A DNA stretch of 64,000 nt from Aporhodopirellula aestuarii (GTDB taxonomy: Bacteria; Planctomycetota; Planctomycetia; Pirellulales; Pirellulaceae): assembly GCF_023701485.1 (NCBI RefSeq), contig NZ_JAMQBK010000021.1, positions 62,001-126,000 of the forward strand. The letters are read 5' to 3'. Under the pieces are notes generated by a model. It was not told the DNA's origin, made no database searches, and was given only the letters and a program-made list of their open reading frames with translations. The first letter of the stretch is position 1. The number at the start of each line of letters is the position of its first letter. The position numbers were made by a program, and so were the translations under genes. Shown here piece by piece: positions 53,926 to 62,549 of this stretch.

Positions 53926-54408
53926 CTATTCCGTGAACGAGGATCGATCCTCGGTCAGGCGTCCGATTCTCCAGAGGTCAACTCGGCAGATTGCTTTGAA
54001 CGAATGTCGAAGTCGTTCCCGGTTGAATGAATCGGGCAGGTCGGGAAGTGGGTGTCCGTGCATCCCGAGTCGTTGGTGAAGTTGAGAATGCGGGTAGCCA
54101 GCTTCTTCGACCTGGGGCCAGATGTGTCCGAGCCTTCCTTCTATGCGACCTTCGTCTCTCTTGTCCTTCCAGTTCTTGCGTCGGGGTTTGAACCGGGGTG
54201 CCTCACCTTCCGTGCCGCGTCCGAGGCGTGGCAGCCCGGTGGGCGGCCTACAGCTGTTGTCGGTGTTTGGTGAGTTGCTTCTTGGAGCTGTGCCGGGCTT
54301 TAACGACCTGGATGTGCATGTGAGCGCTAGGCGGAACCACTTGCTGTTGGTCGGCGACGCGTGGATCACGCCGGCGGTAGAGCGAACAACGCGAACCCGC
54401 TTAGACAT
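53926..54408 (-). CDS. Possible small helical protein, doubtful
   Basis: A 160-codon minus-strand frame. Its centre, RDEGRIEGRLGHIWPQVEEA followed by GYPHSQLHQRLGMHGHPLPD, resembles the short helical 'repeat-to-HTH' proteins of plasmids and integrative elements. The N-terminal third is low in complexity and has no clear start signal, and the C-terminus runs into palindrome copy 3. It may be a decayed gene. Confidence 0.25.
   Translation of the reverse strand: MSKRVRVVRSTAGVIHASPTNSKWFRLALTCTSRSLKPGTAPRSNSPNTDNSCRPPTGLPRLGRGTEGEAPRFKPRRKNWKDKRDEGRIEGRLGHIWPQVEEAGYPHSQLHQRLGMHGHPLPDLPDSFNRERLRHSFKAICRVDLWRIGRLTEDRSSFTE
53938..53953. repeat. Palindrome CGAGGATCGATCCTCG, copy 3
   Basis: A perfect 16-base palindrome preceded by GTGAA and followed by GTCAGG. 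It lies 704 bases before the Rep-like gene. Confidence 0.85.
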
Positions 54409-54656
54409 TCGGTGATTTTTAGGCTGACTCGCGAACGCAACGAACTCGTTCTCTCGAACCTGCGTTTGCGAGCTCTTCTACATTCTTCGATGTCCTGGGA
54501 TCAGTCTCACTCTCCGTCGTTCGCGGAATATTCCGTTTTTGGAAAAACCTCTGTTGGTCGTCGAAGCAGCATCGTTCAGGATCCCGGCGTGTTAAGTGCG
54601 TTCCGCTGACACTTAACCGCCAAGACTTATCTACTCGATGCGAGGGGAGCCCACTC

Positions 54657-55775
54657 ATGCCAAAAATGACCCGCCGACGGTCTTCCGAAACGATCTACTC
54701 GGACAGAATCGAGGTAGGCGAAAAACTATGCAGTCCGGAAAGACACGCCGAATACCTAGAAACTCAACTCGATTGTGCCCGCAAGGCATATCAGTCCGGC
54801 AATTACGAACTATCCTACTGTGCGAAAGTGGCGACTTGCGGAAGGATCATTAGCACGCCATCGAGGGGCGCCCCCTACCAACGTGTTCATTACTGCCGAT
54901 GCAATTCCCTTTGCCACTGTTGCCATGCCTGCCGCGAAATAGATCGTGGAGAGAAGGTCGCTACTCAAATCAAGTTCGATGGCAGTTGTTGGCTTCTTCA
55001 GGGCGTGCTGCGACTACCTACGCCAAACTCATACGACGAATCCGTGAAGATGTTCCTGCTGGGCTCGAAAGGCATGAACGCCGTCAGGAACGCAATCAGC
55101 ATGTGGAACCGGCAGCGTCAATCACCAACCGAACGCGTCAGAGCATACACACTCGGGTGCCATCTTAAGCCGACATTGGGTTGCGACCTGCTGTGGAGCC
55201 ACCTTCACCTCTCGCTAGTCGTCGGAAAGTCCCTGAAGCAAAACCCCCTTGAACGCGGCGGAATCTTCTACTATCTCGGTCAAGCATTCGAACACGCCGT
55301 CGACATAGCGGATGCTGGCACCGTTAGATTCGAATCCAAAGCTCTAAGACTGCACGCTAGCCAATTGGACGAGGAGACCCGGAAGGCTCAGCGTCGTGGC
55401 AGGACGATCACCTACAATGACCTGTGCCGTATCTTCGCCTACACGTCCCGGATGTCCGAGGATGATGACACCACCGATACGATATTGCTTCGCGATCGAA
55501 TGATCCGGGAATGTGGAAAACCCCAGTGCACGACGCATAGCCGCGACCGCAACCCGAACCGAACGGATAAACCAGCTGCCGTCACCCAACCACACAGTTT
55601 CGATCCTGGGGCACTGGGACACCTCGACGCAAGAGTCTTCGAATTCGGCAAGTACTACCCAACGAGATTCGATCCAAGCGAATTCCACGAGGTCCAACAG
55701 CAACTCATCGAAAATGCCAAAGAGTTACTCAAATCATACGCCCCTTCGTCAAGCCGAGATCCCGCCCATGCCTAG
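54657..55775 (+). CDS. Rep-like protein, probable HUH endonuclease fold
   Basis: This is a 372-residue protein. A Cys cluster (Cys80, 82, 86, 88, 89, 92) lies at HYCRCNSLCHCCHACRE, suggesting a zinc site. Then comes the order seen in rolling-circle Rep proteins: a strand (CWLLQGVLRLP), a helix ending AISMWNRQRQ, the strand YTLGCHLKP, and SHLHLSLVV, whose His182-Leu-His184 fits the HUH metal motif. VDIADAGTVRFESKALRLH follows at the place of the catalytic Tyr motif, but Tyr is not obvious there. The start has a GAGGGGAG ribosome binding site. The next gene overlaps by eight bases. It is probably the element's replication initiator; the missing Tyr leaves doubt. Confidence 0.5.
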   Translation: MPKMTRRRSSETIYSDRIEVGEKLCSPERHAEYLETQLDCARKAYQSGNYELSYCAKVATCGRIISTPSRGAPYQRVHYCRCNSLCHCCHACREIDRGEKVATQIKFDGSCWLLQGVLRLPTPNSYDESVKMFLLGSKGMNAVRNAISMWNRQRQSPTERVRAYTLGCHLKPTLGCDLLWSHLHLSLVVGKSLKQNPLERGGIFYYLGQAFEHAVDIADAGTVRFESKALRLHASQLDEETRKAQRRGRTITYNDLCRIFAYTSRMSEDDDTTDTILLRDRMIRECGKPQCTTHSRDRNPNRTDKPAAVTQPHSFDPGALGHLDARVFEFGKYYPTRFDPSEFHEVQQQLIENAKELLKSYAPSSSRDPAHA

Positions 55776-56601
55776 ACCAGCAAGTCATCCGCTAGCCCGA
55801 TGGGCCGTTGTGACTAGAAGAGAACGCAACCACATCCGCCCTGCCGCATCTACTGTTGCGGACGCTCTCAAGTCTCCGAACCCCGAAGTGCAGTGTGAGG
55901 CACTGCTTAAGACGTTCGAATTGACGGAAGTGGTCGTCCTTGCTTGCTCAGAAGCTCTACAGCGATCCGTTGGTGCAGCTATCGTCGATTACCTGAGCTA
56001 CGAACGGGCACTGGAGGATGGTCTGTCCGAACTCGCGGTTCCGCAATACAAAACCGTGGCGAAAAACGCCTTTGTGGTGGGGTATCAATTGCTGTTCCTT
56101 CCGCACTACAACGGCGGCCTTCTTCCGGACTTCCGGTTTGGAGAGGCTTCGCAACTCAGCATGCGGCACGTGCTTGCTATTGCTAGCGTCGTCGCGATGA
56201 GCGAATTTCAGTTTCCCTTCCCACTCCGGGCAGAACGACGTGAGGAGTTAGAGACCAAAACCAGCGGCATGAATGTGAACCGGGATCTGGCAGCAGATGA
56301 ATGGACCTGTTCCGCCGAACTGTTTTACCAGCGGCTCACATACTCCAACCAAGAAACAACCCGCCTCCTCAAAAACACCCTCGAGGAGAACTGGAGTCCG
56401 AGAAAAATCAAACGTGCCAAATCTAGACTATTTGATTTTGTTGCCCCTGTAGATGTGCATGAGTCGTATCGAAGACATTGGGAACTGACGGCAAAAATCC
56501 TGGGGGGGACCCCTGAAAACCTGGTGTTTGGCCTTGCTTGCCGGCACGCTTACGCTCCTGACGTGGAGACATGGGATCGATATGAGGCAACCGCAATGTG
56601 A
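55768..56601 (+). CDS. Unknown protein coupled to the Rep-like gene
   Basis: This is a 277-residue protein whose ATG lies inside the end of the Rep-like gene (eight-base overlap), so the two are co-translated. It is mostly helical: ADALKSPNPEVQCEALLKTF, VVLACSEALQRSVGAAIVDY and NQETTRLLKNTLEENWSPRK. No membrane segment or catalytic motif is seen. The position suggests a part in replication or its control. I do not recognise the family. Confidence 0.65.
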   Translation: MPRPASHPLARWAVVTRRERNHIRPAASTVADALKSPNPEVQCEALLKTFELTEVVVLACSEALQRSVGAAIVDYLSYERALEDGLSELAVPQYKTVAKNAFVVGYQLLFLPHYNGGLLPDFRFGEASQLSMRHVLAIASVVAMSEFQFPFPLRAERREELETKTSGMNVNRDLAADEWTCSAELFYQRLTYSNQETTRLLKNTLEENWSPRKIKRAKSRLFDFVAPVDVHESYRRHWELTAKILGGTPENLVFGLACRHAYAPDVETWDRYEATAM

Positions 56602-57240
56602 GAATTCTTGTCGACATATCGTCGTCATGCAGCTCGCTTTCCACCTTTAAGCAGGCACCATGAGCCATCTGAGTTCGAAAGCCCCAAGACATGCAGAAAA
56701 CGGAGCGGCAAGGCATAGTGCAACCACGATCCGAACATGACTCCCTTCTGCTGTCTAATGTCGTGTGACCCACGATCTCGCGATCGCTATTTCGGATGAC
56801 TGAGCATACACCGGCCTATCTTAGTGGCGTGAGGAGCACACGCGAGAGTCCAACGCGTCGCTGAACGAGCCGAGCGAGTCTGCTTTCCGAGCAACGCACG
56901 GAAATTGAAGGTTAACATCGGTCTCGGGTTGGCCTGTGAACTCAGTCCGCAGTGCATCTGACAATTCGGTGGAAAACGAGGATCGATCCTCGCGCCAGAT
57001 GTACTGGAATGTGATCGTGCTTTGCCACCGAGTTTGCATTCGCTACTTCCATGCGATCAGGCAGCTCATCCGGCGATGAGTTGCTCCCGCGATGTGCGTT
57101 GCGGTCTCAACTCAGGCTGAAGTGAGCACAACGACCAGCGAGATTTCTCGGAACTGACCTAAACACGCTTTGGTTGAATACAGGACTTGTTCTAGATTCA
57201 CGGTCATGTTGCTAAATCAATTACTTTTGGAAGGACGACA
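56602..57240. other. Intergenic gap with palindrome copy 4
   Basis: This 639-base gap between the Rep operon and the primase gene holds palindrome copy 4 and, just before 57241, the GGAAGGA ribosome binding site of the primase gene. No gene is recognised. Confidence 0.4.
56977..56992. repeat. Palindrome CGAGGATCGATCCTCG, copy 4
   Basis: A perfect 16-base palindrome preceded by GGAAAA and followed by CGCCAG. It lies 248 bases before the primase gene. Confidence 0.85.
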
Positions 57241-58299
57241 ATGACTTACAGTGAAGAAACACCTCTGCCCTCTTTACCTTCGGTTGCTAGTTTGCTGTCA
57301 GCTACCCATGGCAAATGGCGTGATGCGCTTATTGATGGCGGCATTCCTGCACCGAAGCTCGATGGGGAGCGGCATTCCTGTCCACGCTGCGGGGGGTGGA
57401 ATCGCTTCTATGCCTTGCCAGACGTCGACCAGCATGGTCGCGTTCACTGCGATCGTTGCTTCAATGCGGCGACAGTCGTTGGAGTTGACGGCATCACATC
57501 TCTCCAATGGGTGATGGGGGCCGACTTTGGGAGTGCGTGCATATCTTTGTCGAATCGGTATGACCTCCCCGGCTTCCCAGCGAATCTTCGCGTACCAATC
57601 GCGATCACTAAGACGCTGCAGGAATATGCTGCGGCTCTTCGCGCGGAGGATCCGCCATCAACCGATATTGCTCAGATCTCGCTGGACTTCCAAGCGGCTG
57701 CCACAGAGGAAAAACTGCGTGAGTGCTCTCGATGTCTGAACTTGCAGGAACCATCGCTACAGCGACTGGAAGTCGGATGGTCGCAAAGTCATGAGGCTTT
57801 CACATTCCCGATGGAAGACGGATGGGGAAGGGTGTCCGGACTACGTCTTCTCTCATTGAAACGTGGCGAGACTTGGTCGCTGGGTGGAGCGGCTACCGAA
57901 GGCCTGTTCGTGCCCATCGGATTAGTGGCACCTACGTCTCGTCTGTATATTGCCGAGGGACCCGTCGCGGCGGCAGCGTGCCTTTCTTTGGGATTGCCCT
58001 GCATTGGGAGTTCCGGACGGCTTCAATGCGAGACGCTGCTTCAGTACAAACTGATGACACTTTGTCCAATGGAATGCGTTTTCATGACCGATCAAACGGG
58101 AATGGGCATCGGGGGTGGCCGTGAACTAGCTGATTCAATAGCAAACTGCAGTCGCTCGATTCGACTAGTCGTTCCCCCTAAACCCTACAGCACTATCAGT
58201 GAATGGCTGACGTCCAGTAGCACTCGGGCTGACGTTGAGGAGCAGGTTGAGGCATGCACCGTCTACTCCCGGCGAGAATCTGGCAGCAGTGCTAGTTGA
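57241..58299 (+). CDS. Zinc-ribbon/Toprim primase-like protein
   Basis: This is a 352-residue protein. A zinc ribbon of the phage P4 primase type lies at residues 47-73 (CPRCGGWNRFYALPD, then GRVHCDRC), with Cys47, 50, 70 and 73. The C-terminal part is Toprim-like: RLYIAEGPVAAAACLSLGLP has the conserved Glu-Gly, and CVFMTDQTGMGIGGGRELAD fits the following Asp motif, although the second Asp is replaced. A middle linker (about 95-225) is helical. The start has GGAAGGA five bases upstream. No helicase domain is attached, so it would work with host or element helicase. It is likely a replication primase of the mobile element. Confidence 0.8.
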   Translation: MTYSEETPLPSLPSVASLLSATHGKWRDALIDGGIPAPKLDGERHSCPRCGGWNRFYALPDVDQHGRVHCDRCFNAATVVGVDGITSLQWVMGADFGSACISLSNRYDLPGFPANLRVPIAITKTLQEYAAALRAEDPPSTDIAQISLDFQAAATEEKLRECSRCLNLQEPSLQRLEVGWSQSHEAFTFPMEDGWGRVSGLRLLSLKRGETWSLGGAATEGLFVPIGLVAPTSRLYIAEGPVAAAACLSLGLPCIGSSGRLQCETLLQYKLMTLCPMECVFMTDQTGMGIGGGRELADSIANCSRSIRLVVPPKPYSTISEWLTSSSTRADVEEQVEACTVYSRRESGSSAS

Positions 58300-59099
58300 T
58301 CGATGTCGTCGGTGACTAGGAGACCGTACGGAGCAGAAAAATCGAATTCGCGATGCGGACCTGTGCCTCAAAAATGGCGACACGTCGGCTGGTCAAATTC
58401 GACAGGCGATATTCCAAGGGATCACTAAACGTACCCTCAACGCAAGGTACGTCCCGGAGTAGTCCGCGTTCGCTCTCAAAGGTAGCTGCCCGCTTAATCG
58501 CTGGAACTGTTTCGCAACCGTCGGTGACGAGTTCTCGCGGATTGGATGTGGGCACTTGCCTTGCTGATCAAGACAGCCCGCCTTGAGATCGGGTAGCTAC
58601 CACCAAGCTCTCGACGGGGTGGGCAGGCAAGCGTTGGGGCCGCTCACCGACGAAATCAAGAGCGGCTGCCGCTGAGCCTCGATCCTCGGTGTTTAAGCAC
58701 AGTGCAACAGCCGAGAATCGCATCTCGGTTGAGCCCCGTTTTCACGCTCTCTGGCGTAGCCGAATCGTTGGCGGGCACCTGGACTTCGCCACCTTTAACT
58801 CAGCCCCCGATGTTTTCACGGAGTAGTCCACCTCAGACCACGGAAAGTTACGCCGAGACCTCGTCTACTCGGCGATAGGCCGATGCAAAGGTAGACATGA
58901 TCCCACCCACGGTACTGGACGAGACGGGGATGTTCTCGTCCTCCGCGACGGCTTGGCCTTGTAAGTGGACTGGCGGTCCATCATCCCAACACCCGCCTTG
59001 CTGAGTAGCGTAGTCCAGCCGTGGCACACGTTTTTGGTGCTTCAGCGTCATGCGTGCATGATACCGCTGTCACCACGATCGCTACCAACCAATCCTATG
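58300..59099. other. Non-coding gap before the structured element
   Basis: This 800-base stretch has no supported gene; a 67-codon minus-strand frame at 58848 lacks a motif. A degenerate version of the 16-base palindrome, with the right half GATCCTCG intact, lies at about 58673-58688. Confidence 0.35.
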
Positions 59100-59168
59100 G
59101 GGGCGGCGGCTAAGTTCTCCCGAGTGCTTCGGAGATCGCGGTGACACGTGCCGCCGCCCCTTTTTTTT
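59100..59168 (+). ncRNA. Structured leader element, copy 1
   Basis: GGGGCGGCGGC (59100-59110) pairs with GCCGCCGCCCC (59150-59160) and T8 follows. Inside the stem are CTAAGTTCT, a hairpin CTCCCGAG/CTTCGGAG with one bulge, and CGGTGACACGTGCCGCC. The same arrangement recurs at 63322. The ParB-like gene starts 13 bases after the T run, so the element sits in its leader. It could be an attenuator, a cis-regulatory RNA or a DNA site. Confidence 0.55.
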
Positions 59169-59181
59169 CCAGAACGTCAAC

Positions 59182-60120
59182 ATGAACGAGAACAAGTATT
59201 CGCCTCGCTACCAGCGCCCAAAACTCGCTGCGGCCTTGCAGCATGCTGCATCGCTCGTCGGAAAGGTACACCCGATGTGCAACGCGCTCCCGGTAATCTC
59301 AGCCCGTGACTTCGACAATCTGGTCGACTCGATCAAGGAGAACGGTCTGCTAGAGCCTGTCTACGTCAATCGTGACAAACAGCTACTCGACGGTCGCTCT
59401 CGGCTCATGGCGTGCCTCGTGGCCGGCGTAACCGTCACCGCTGATCACGTGGAGGTTACGGATCACAGCCCCGAGGCGATCTCGCAATCCAACGTGGCCC
59501 GGCGTCACCTCACTGAAAATCAAAAACTGATGAGGGCTGCTGATCGCCTTGCATCGCAGCGGAAACATGCGGCAGATCGCCAGGCCGCCGGTGCAGAGAA
59601 AGGTCGCGAGCGCCAAAAGCAGCCGGCCGGCGCAAAGCTTGCGACAAACCAAAAAAGCAAGAAGCGTAGTCCCCGTGCCCTCGAAAAAGTAGCCAAAGAG
59701 GAGAAGGTGCCGCGAGCTGATTTGGCATTGGCCGAGAAAGTTGTGCAAGCTGTTCCTAAACTGAAGGCCCGGATTGAATCCGGAGAGTTATCGCTCGACG
59801 ATGCGGCTGACCTTGCTGGTGTGCCCCGCAAGCAACCCAAGGCCTCACGCCCTAAGAAACAGAAGTCTTCGCGACTGCACCAAGACCTCGACGTTGTCAC
59901 CGACCATGGCGGCGGCATCCGCGAGCTAACAGCACCCGGTGTGTCAGTGTTTGCTCATCCCGAGCTAGATGTCTCGATCATGGTGTACGGACCCGGCAGC
60001 GATAAGTACATAGGAGCCACCAACGACGAAGAGCACGTGGCGGTCAATCCGGACACTCCTCTTGTAGAGCAAGCGATCGACCTTCTGAAACGGAAACTCA
60101 CCCAGATCCCCCAGGCGTAG
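59182..60120 (+). CDS. ParB-like protein, intact copy
   Basis: This is a 312-residue protein. The ParB/sulfiredoxin-type N-terminal domain covers about residues 25-115: FDNLVDSIKENGLLEPVYVN, then LLDGRSRLMACLVAG. The usual GERR CTP-binding motif is replaced by DGRSR, as in plasmid and phage ParB-like proteins. A helical region (SQSNVARRHLTENQKLMRAA) and a Lys/Arg/Gln-rich linker follow. The second HTH-like region is RALEKVAKEEKVPRADLALA. The C-terminus (about 230-312) has small beta-rich sequence of unknown role. No ParA gene is in the window. It could bind the element's palindromes and aid maintenance; that is inference. The structured element precedes it. Confidence 0.8.
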   Translation: MNENKYSPRYQRPKLAAALQHAASLVGKVHPMCNALPVISARDFDNLVDSIKENGLLEPVYVNRDKQLLDGRSRLMACLVAGVTVTADHVEVTDHSPEAISQSNVARRHLTENQKLMRAADRLASQRKHAADRQAAGAEKGRERQKQPAGAKLATNQKSKKRSPRALEKVAKEEKVPRADLALAEKVVQAVPKLKARIESGELSLDDAADLAGVPRKQPKASRPKKQKSSRLHQDLDVVTDHGGGIRELTAPGVSVFAHPELDVSIMVYGPGSDKYIGATNDEEHVAVNPDTPLVEQAIDLLKRKLTQIPQA

Positions 60121-60173
60121 GCGACTCGGACGCCCAAGGTAACCGTCAGGACAATTAAGCTGGCCTCACATCT

Positions 60174-60193
60174 GTCTGGGGGAGGCCCCAGAC
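60174..60193 (+). terminator. Hairpin between the ParB-like and HTH genes
   Basis: GTCTGGGG and CCCCAGAC form a perfect eight-base stem with a four-base loop, 53 bases after the ParB-like stop. There is no T run; it may attenuate read-through. Confidence 0.4.
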
Positions 60194-60283
60194 GCTTCAT
60201 ATGCAGGTGCTCTGCAGCATGCGACCGAGTTAGCCAACGCTGCTGACATTACTTCGAAGCGGCTCTAAAGAAACACGAGAATC

Positions 60284-61105
60284 ATGCTGAACGAAAGCGA
60301 CTTTGATGGGGCCCCAAAAGAAATTTCACATGAGTTTCTCCGCAGCGTGGGCTTGCACGTACATGGGCCGAATTGGCGATACCAGAAGGCAATGAGTATT
60401 GTCAGCTCCGATAAAGCTCGCCACGCCATCGAGCTGGGGCCTATCATCTGGCTCATTGTCGATCATTTTCGACCAGTACGAGAATCTTACAGGGCTCGAC
60501 TCGTGCGTGACCGCATGGCCAACGTCGCCGGAGCGGTGGCGTTGCACCGGGACGCACTGATGCGGTTGAAGGTGGAGGCTCGACTCCTAGCTGGGCTCTC
60601 GTGCAAAGAAGTCGCAGCCAGGTCGCACCTCGAAACTGAACTAGTTCAAGACTACCACGACATCTTCTTCGATGTGAAAGATCGCCTCGGCTGTATCAGC
60701 TGGATCATGCAGCACATCGCAGCCAGTGAAAGTCAGCCTCGTGATCATCTTCGTCGCACCCTTTACCGCCACGCCTTCCAAGGTGGGCCTGCCGTCTGCG
60801 AATACTGGATAGATCACCTCGATCGTTTCGGTGACGAACACGATCTGAGCACCGCCCAGGGAAGGGCTGCTGAGGGGCTGGAACTGTGCGTATTAGGTGA
60901 GCAGCTTTGGGACGATCCATCGTCCCTGCGTGCGTTGGTGCACTTGCTCGATCTGGCGCGGCCCGCAGTTCCTTTGCCGAACACCATCGAGGGCATGGTC
61001 AGTCGCAGAGTAGGGCAAGTGTTCCTGTCTCGCTTGGCAGGGGAGGCCGATGCAGCTTCCCCTGTAAAGGCGGCACCCAGCGGCAAGGATCGCGTGGTCG
61101 CGTGA
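60284..61105 (+). CDS. HTH protein of the ParB-like cassette
   Basis: This is a 273-residue protein. A sigma region-4-like helix-turn-helix lies at about residues 92-120 (RLLAGLSCKEVAARSHLETE, then LVQDYHDIFFDVKDRL), similar to cassette proteins of planctomycete elements. The C-terminal part has GGPAVCEYWIDHLDRFGDEH followed by DLSTAQGRAAEGLELCVLGE, which recurs at the end of the pseudogene at 51843. No catalytic motif is seen. It probably binds DNA and forms a unit with the ParB-like and YVG proteins. Confidence 0.7.
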   Translation: MLNESDFDGAPKEISHEFLRSVGLHVHGPNWRYQKAMSIVSSDKARHAIELGPIIWLIVDHFRPVRESYRARLVRDRMANVAGAVALHRDALMRLKVEARLLAGLSCKEVAARSHLETELVQDYHDIFFDVKDRLGCISWIMQHIAASESQPRDHLRRTLYRHAFQGGPAVCEYWIDHLDRFGDEHDLSTAQGRAAEGLELCVLGEQLWDDPSSLRALVHLLDLARPAVPLPNTIEGMVSRRVGQVFLSRLAGEADAASPVKAAPSGKDRVVA

Positions 61106-61182
61106 TGTTTTTGCAAAAATGCCAAGTCTGTTACACAAAGAATTCACGTGTGTTGGATTTCGATCTCAAGGGAATAAAGCGG

Positions 61183-61965
61183 ATGACGATCGAGGGACGA
61201 CGGGGAACTCCCAAACAGTACTACACCAAGGTCAAGCGGATCGATGGAAAGCTGAAAAAGGAATATGTCGGTCGCCTTTCAGATCCGTGCGTCGGCATAC
61301 TCGTACGCGAAGAGCGGCTGCGGAAGGCGACAGCCGCCGCCCGTGTCGTGGAGATCAACGCTGAAGTGGAGAAGGCAAAACAGACCGAAGCCCACTTCAT
61401 AAAGATCGTCCAAACCTCACGCTGCTGGAAAGTACTCCTCCGGATAATCAACCTTCAACCAGCTACAGCCGAAACACTTCCGATGTCAACGCCATTATCC
61501 TCCGAACTACCCAAGCTTCACCTGCTTTCAGAGACCTGCCGACTCGCCAATCAAGGCGACGAGGCAGCGGCAGCAAAGCTCAACCAGTGGATCAATGCCG
61601 CACCGGAACTCTTCAGCAAGGCAACCGATGCCCTCGAACTCGCTCGCGAGACACTGGTTCGCGACCTTGCTGGCGAATCCGCAGAGACGGAAGCGCTGCT
61701 ACGGAGCAAACTCCAGCGGGATGCTGATGAATTGATTAACTCGATGGAGGATGACCCGTTGATCAGGCACTACGCGGAAACGGTCATATTGGCCAAGATG
61801 GACCTGGTTCGCTGCGAGTTTGCAGGGCTCCGTTCGAATCTTAGTATCTCGGTTAGGAGGTACTGGGAGGGCGCACTCACACGGGCGCAGTTGCGATGGA
61901 TCAAACTGAACAAGGCGTTTCGGCAAGCCGTCGCGGAGCGGGCCAGAGCGACCCGCGAGAAGTAA
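61183..61965 (+). CDS. YVG protein, second copy (unknown function)
   Basis: This is a 260-residue paralog of the protein at 51977. It opens QYYTKVKRIDGKLKKEYVG then SDPCVGILVREERL, contains LSETCRLANQGDEAAAAKLN at the centre and ends LAKMDLVRCEFAGLRSNLSI then YWEGALTRAQLRW. An upstream in-frame ATG at 61105 overlaps the HTH gene stop (TGATG) and is an alternative start, which would imply translational coupling. The ATG at 61183 is preferred because it aligns with the first copy and has AAGGGA upstream. It is helical and charged, with no known domain. Confidence 0.7.
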   Translation: MTIEGRRGTPKQYYTKVKRIDGKLKKEYVGRLSDPCVGILVREERLRKATAAARVVEINAEVEKAKQTEAHFIKIVQTSRCWKVLLRIINLQPATAETLPMSTPLSSELPKLHLLSETCRLANQGDEAAAAKLNQWINAAPELFSKATDALELARETLVRDLAGESAETEALLRSKLQRDADELINSMEDDPLIRHYAETVILAKMDLVRCEFAGLRSNLSISVRRYWEGALTRAQLRWIKLNKAFRQAVAERARATREK

Positions 61966-62072
61966 CACGACCGACAGTCGAATGGCAATCAGACGCCGTC
62001 AATGCACGAATATGGTGACACGAAAACCGACGACGACCACGATGCGTGGCTGATGGACCCAATCGCTTTCCG

Positions 62073-62549
62073 CTAGCATTCTAGCCTGCCATGCTGCTCG
62101 ACAAGCACCTCATGCGCATCACTGGCAGCCCGCAAGAGGTTCATTATTAGGGGCGATAAAATATTGGATTCTTCTGGTAATCCCGCAATGTAAGCCAAGA
62201 AAATGGTGATGGCGCGCGAACGAGTGATTTCGTTCTCAATAGAACATTCATCACTTTCCGATTCCTCGTGCAATTCGAATCGACACATAAGGTCATCCAA
62301 CACTCGGTCAGCCTCTTCTTCCGAGAAGAGCCACTCAGCATGTTCGAAATGCTCGAAAAACCATCGGTCGAACTCATGAATCTGCCGGACTAAATGCGTC
62401 TCGGCCTTGGCGTTGCTGTAAAGACCGTCACATTCTGACAATAGTCCATGGATTGGCTTTTCCTCTAGTGCTAACTGGGTCACCTTGATCAATGTACGTG
62501 GTTGGGGTAGCGAACGCATTGTTGTCCTCAGAAAGTAGATAAGTTTCAC
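62073..62549 (-). CDS. Hypothetical protein, perhaps the second half of a broken gene
   Basis: This is a 158-residue acidic, helical protein (HEFDRWFFEHFEHAEWLFSE, then EEADRVLDDLMCRFEL). No domain is recognised. The upstream frame (62428-62787) overlaps it by 122 bases on the same strand with similar composition, so the two may be one gene split by a frameshift. Other starts, such as the Met at residue 11, are possible. Confidence 0.4.
   Translation of the reverse strand: MKLIYFLRTTMRSLPQPRTLIKVTQLALEEKPIHGLLSECDGLYSNAKAETHLVRQIHEFDRWFFEHFEHAEWLFSEEEADRVLDDLMCRFELHEESESDECSIENEITRSRAITIFLAYIAGLPEESNILSPLIMNLLRAASDAHEVLVEQHGRLEC

Larger units (their letters stand above)
52766..54656. other. 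Long non-coding gap with palindromes
   Basis: This 1.9-kb stretch contains palindrome copies 2 and 3 (53040-53055 and 53938-53953) and two TTGGTCACC inverted repeats (near 52942 and 53519). Open frames are short and conflicting. One minus-strand frame (53926-54408) has a plausible helical segment and is listed separately. The rest looks like eroded or regulatory DNA. Confidence 0.45.

Noticed and set aside
50190-57039. Four minus-strand frames that share the peptide EDRSSF
   Set aside because: The peptide is just the translation of the 16-bp palindrome (it also reads NEDRSS on the plus strand); outside it the frames are unrelated and lack ribosome binding sites.
59100-59160. Twister-type ribozyme or known riboswitch
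   Set aside because: TAA after the closing stem was suggestive, but the other conserved twister positions and pseudoknot partners were not found, and no known riboswitch core matched.
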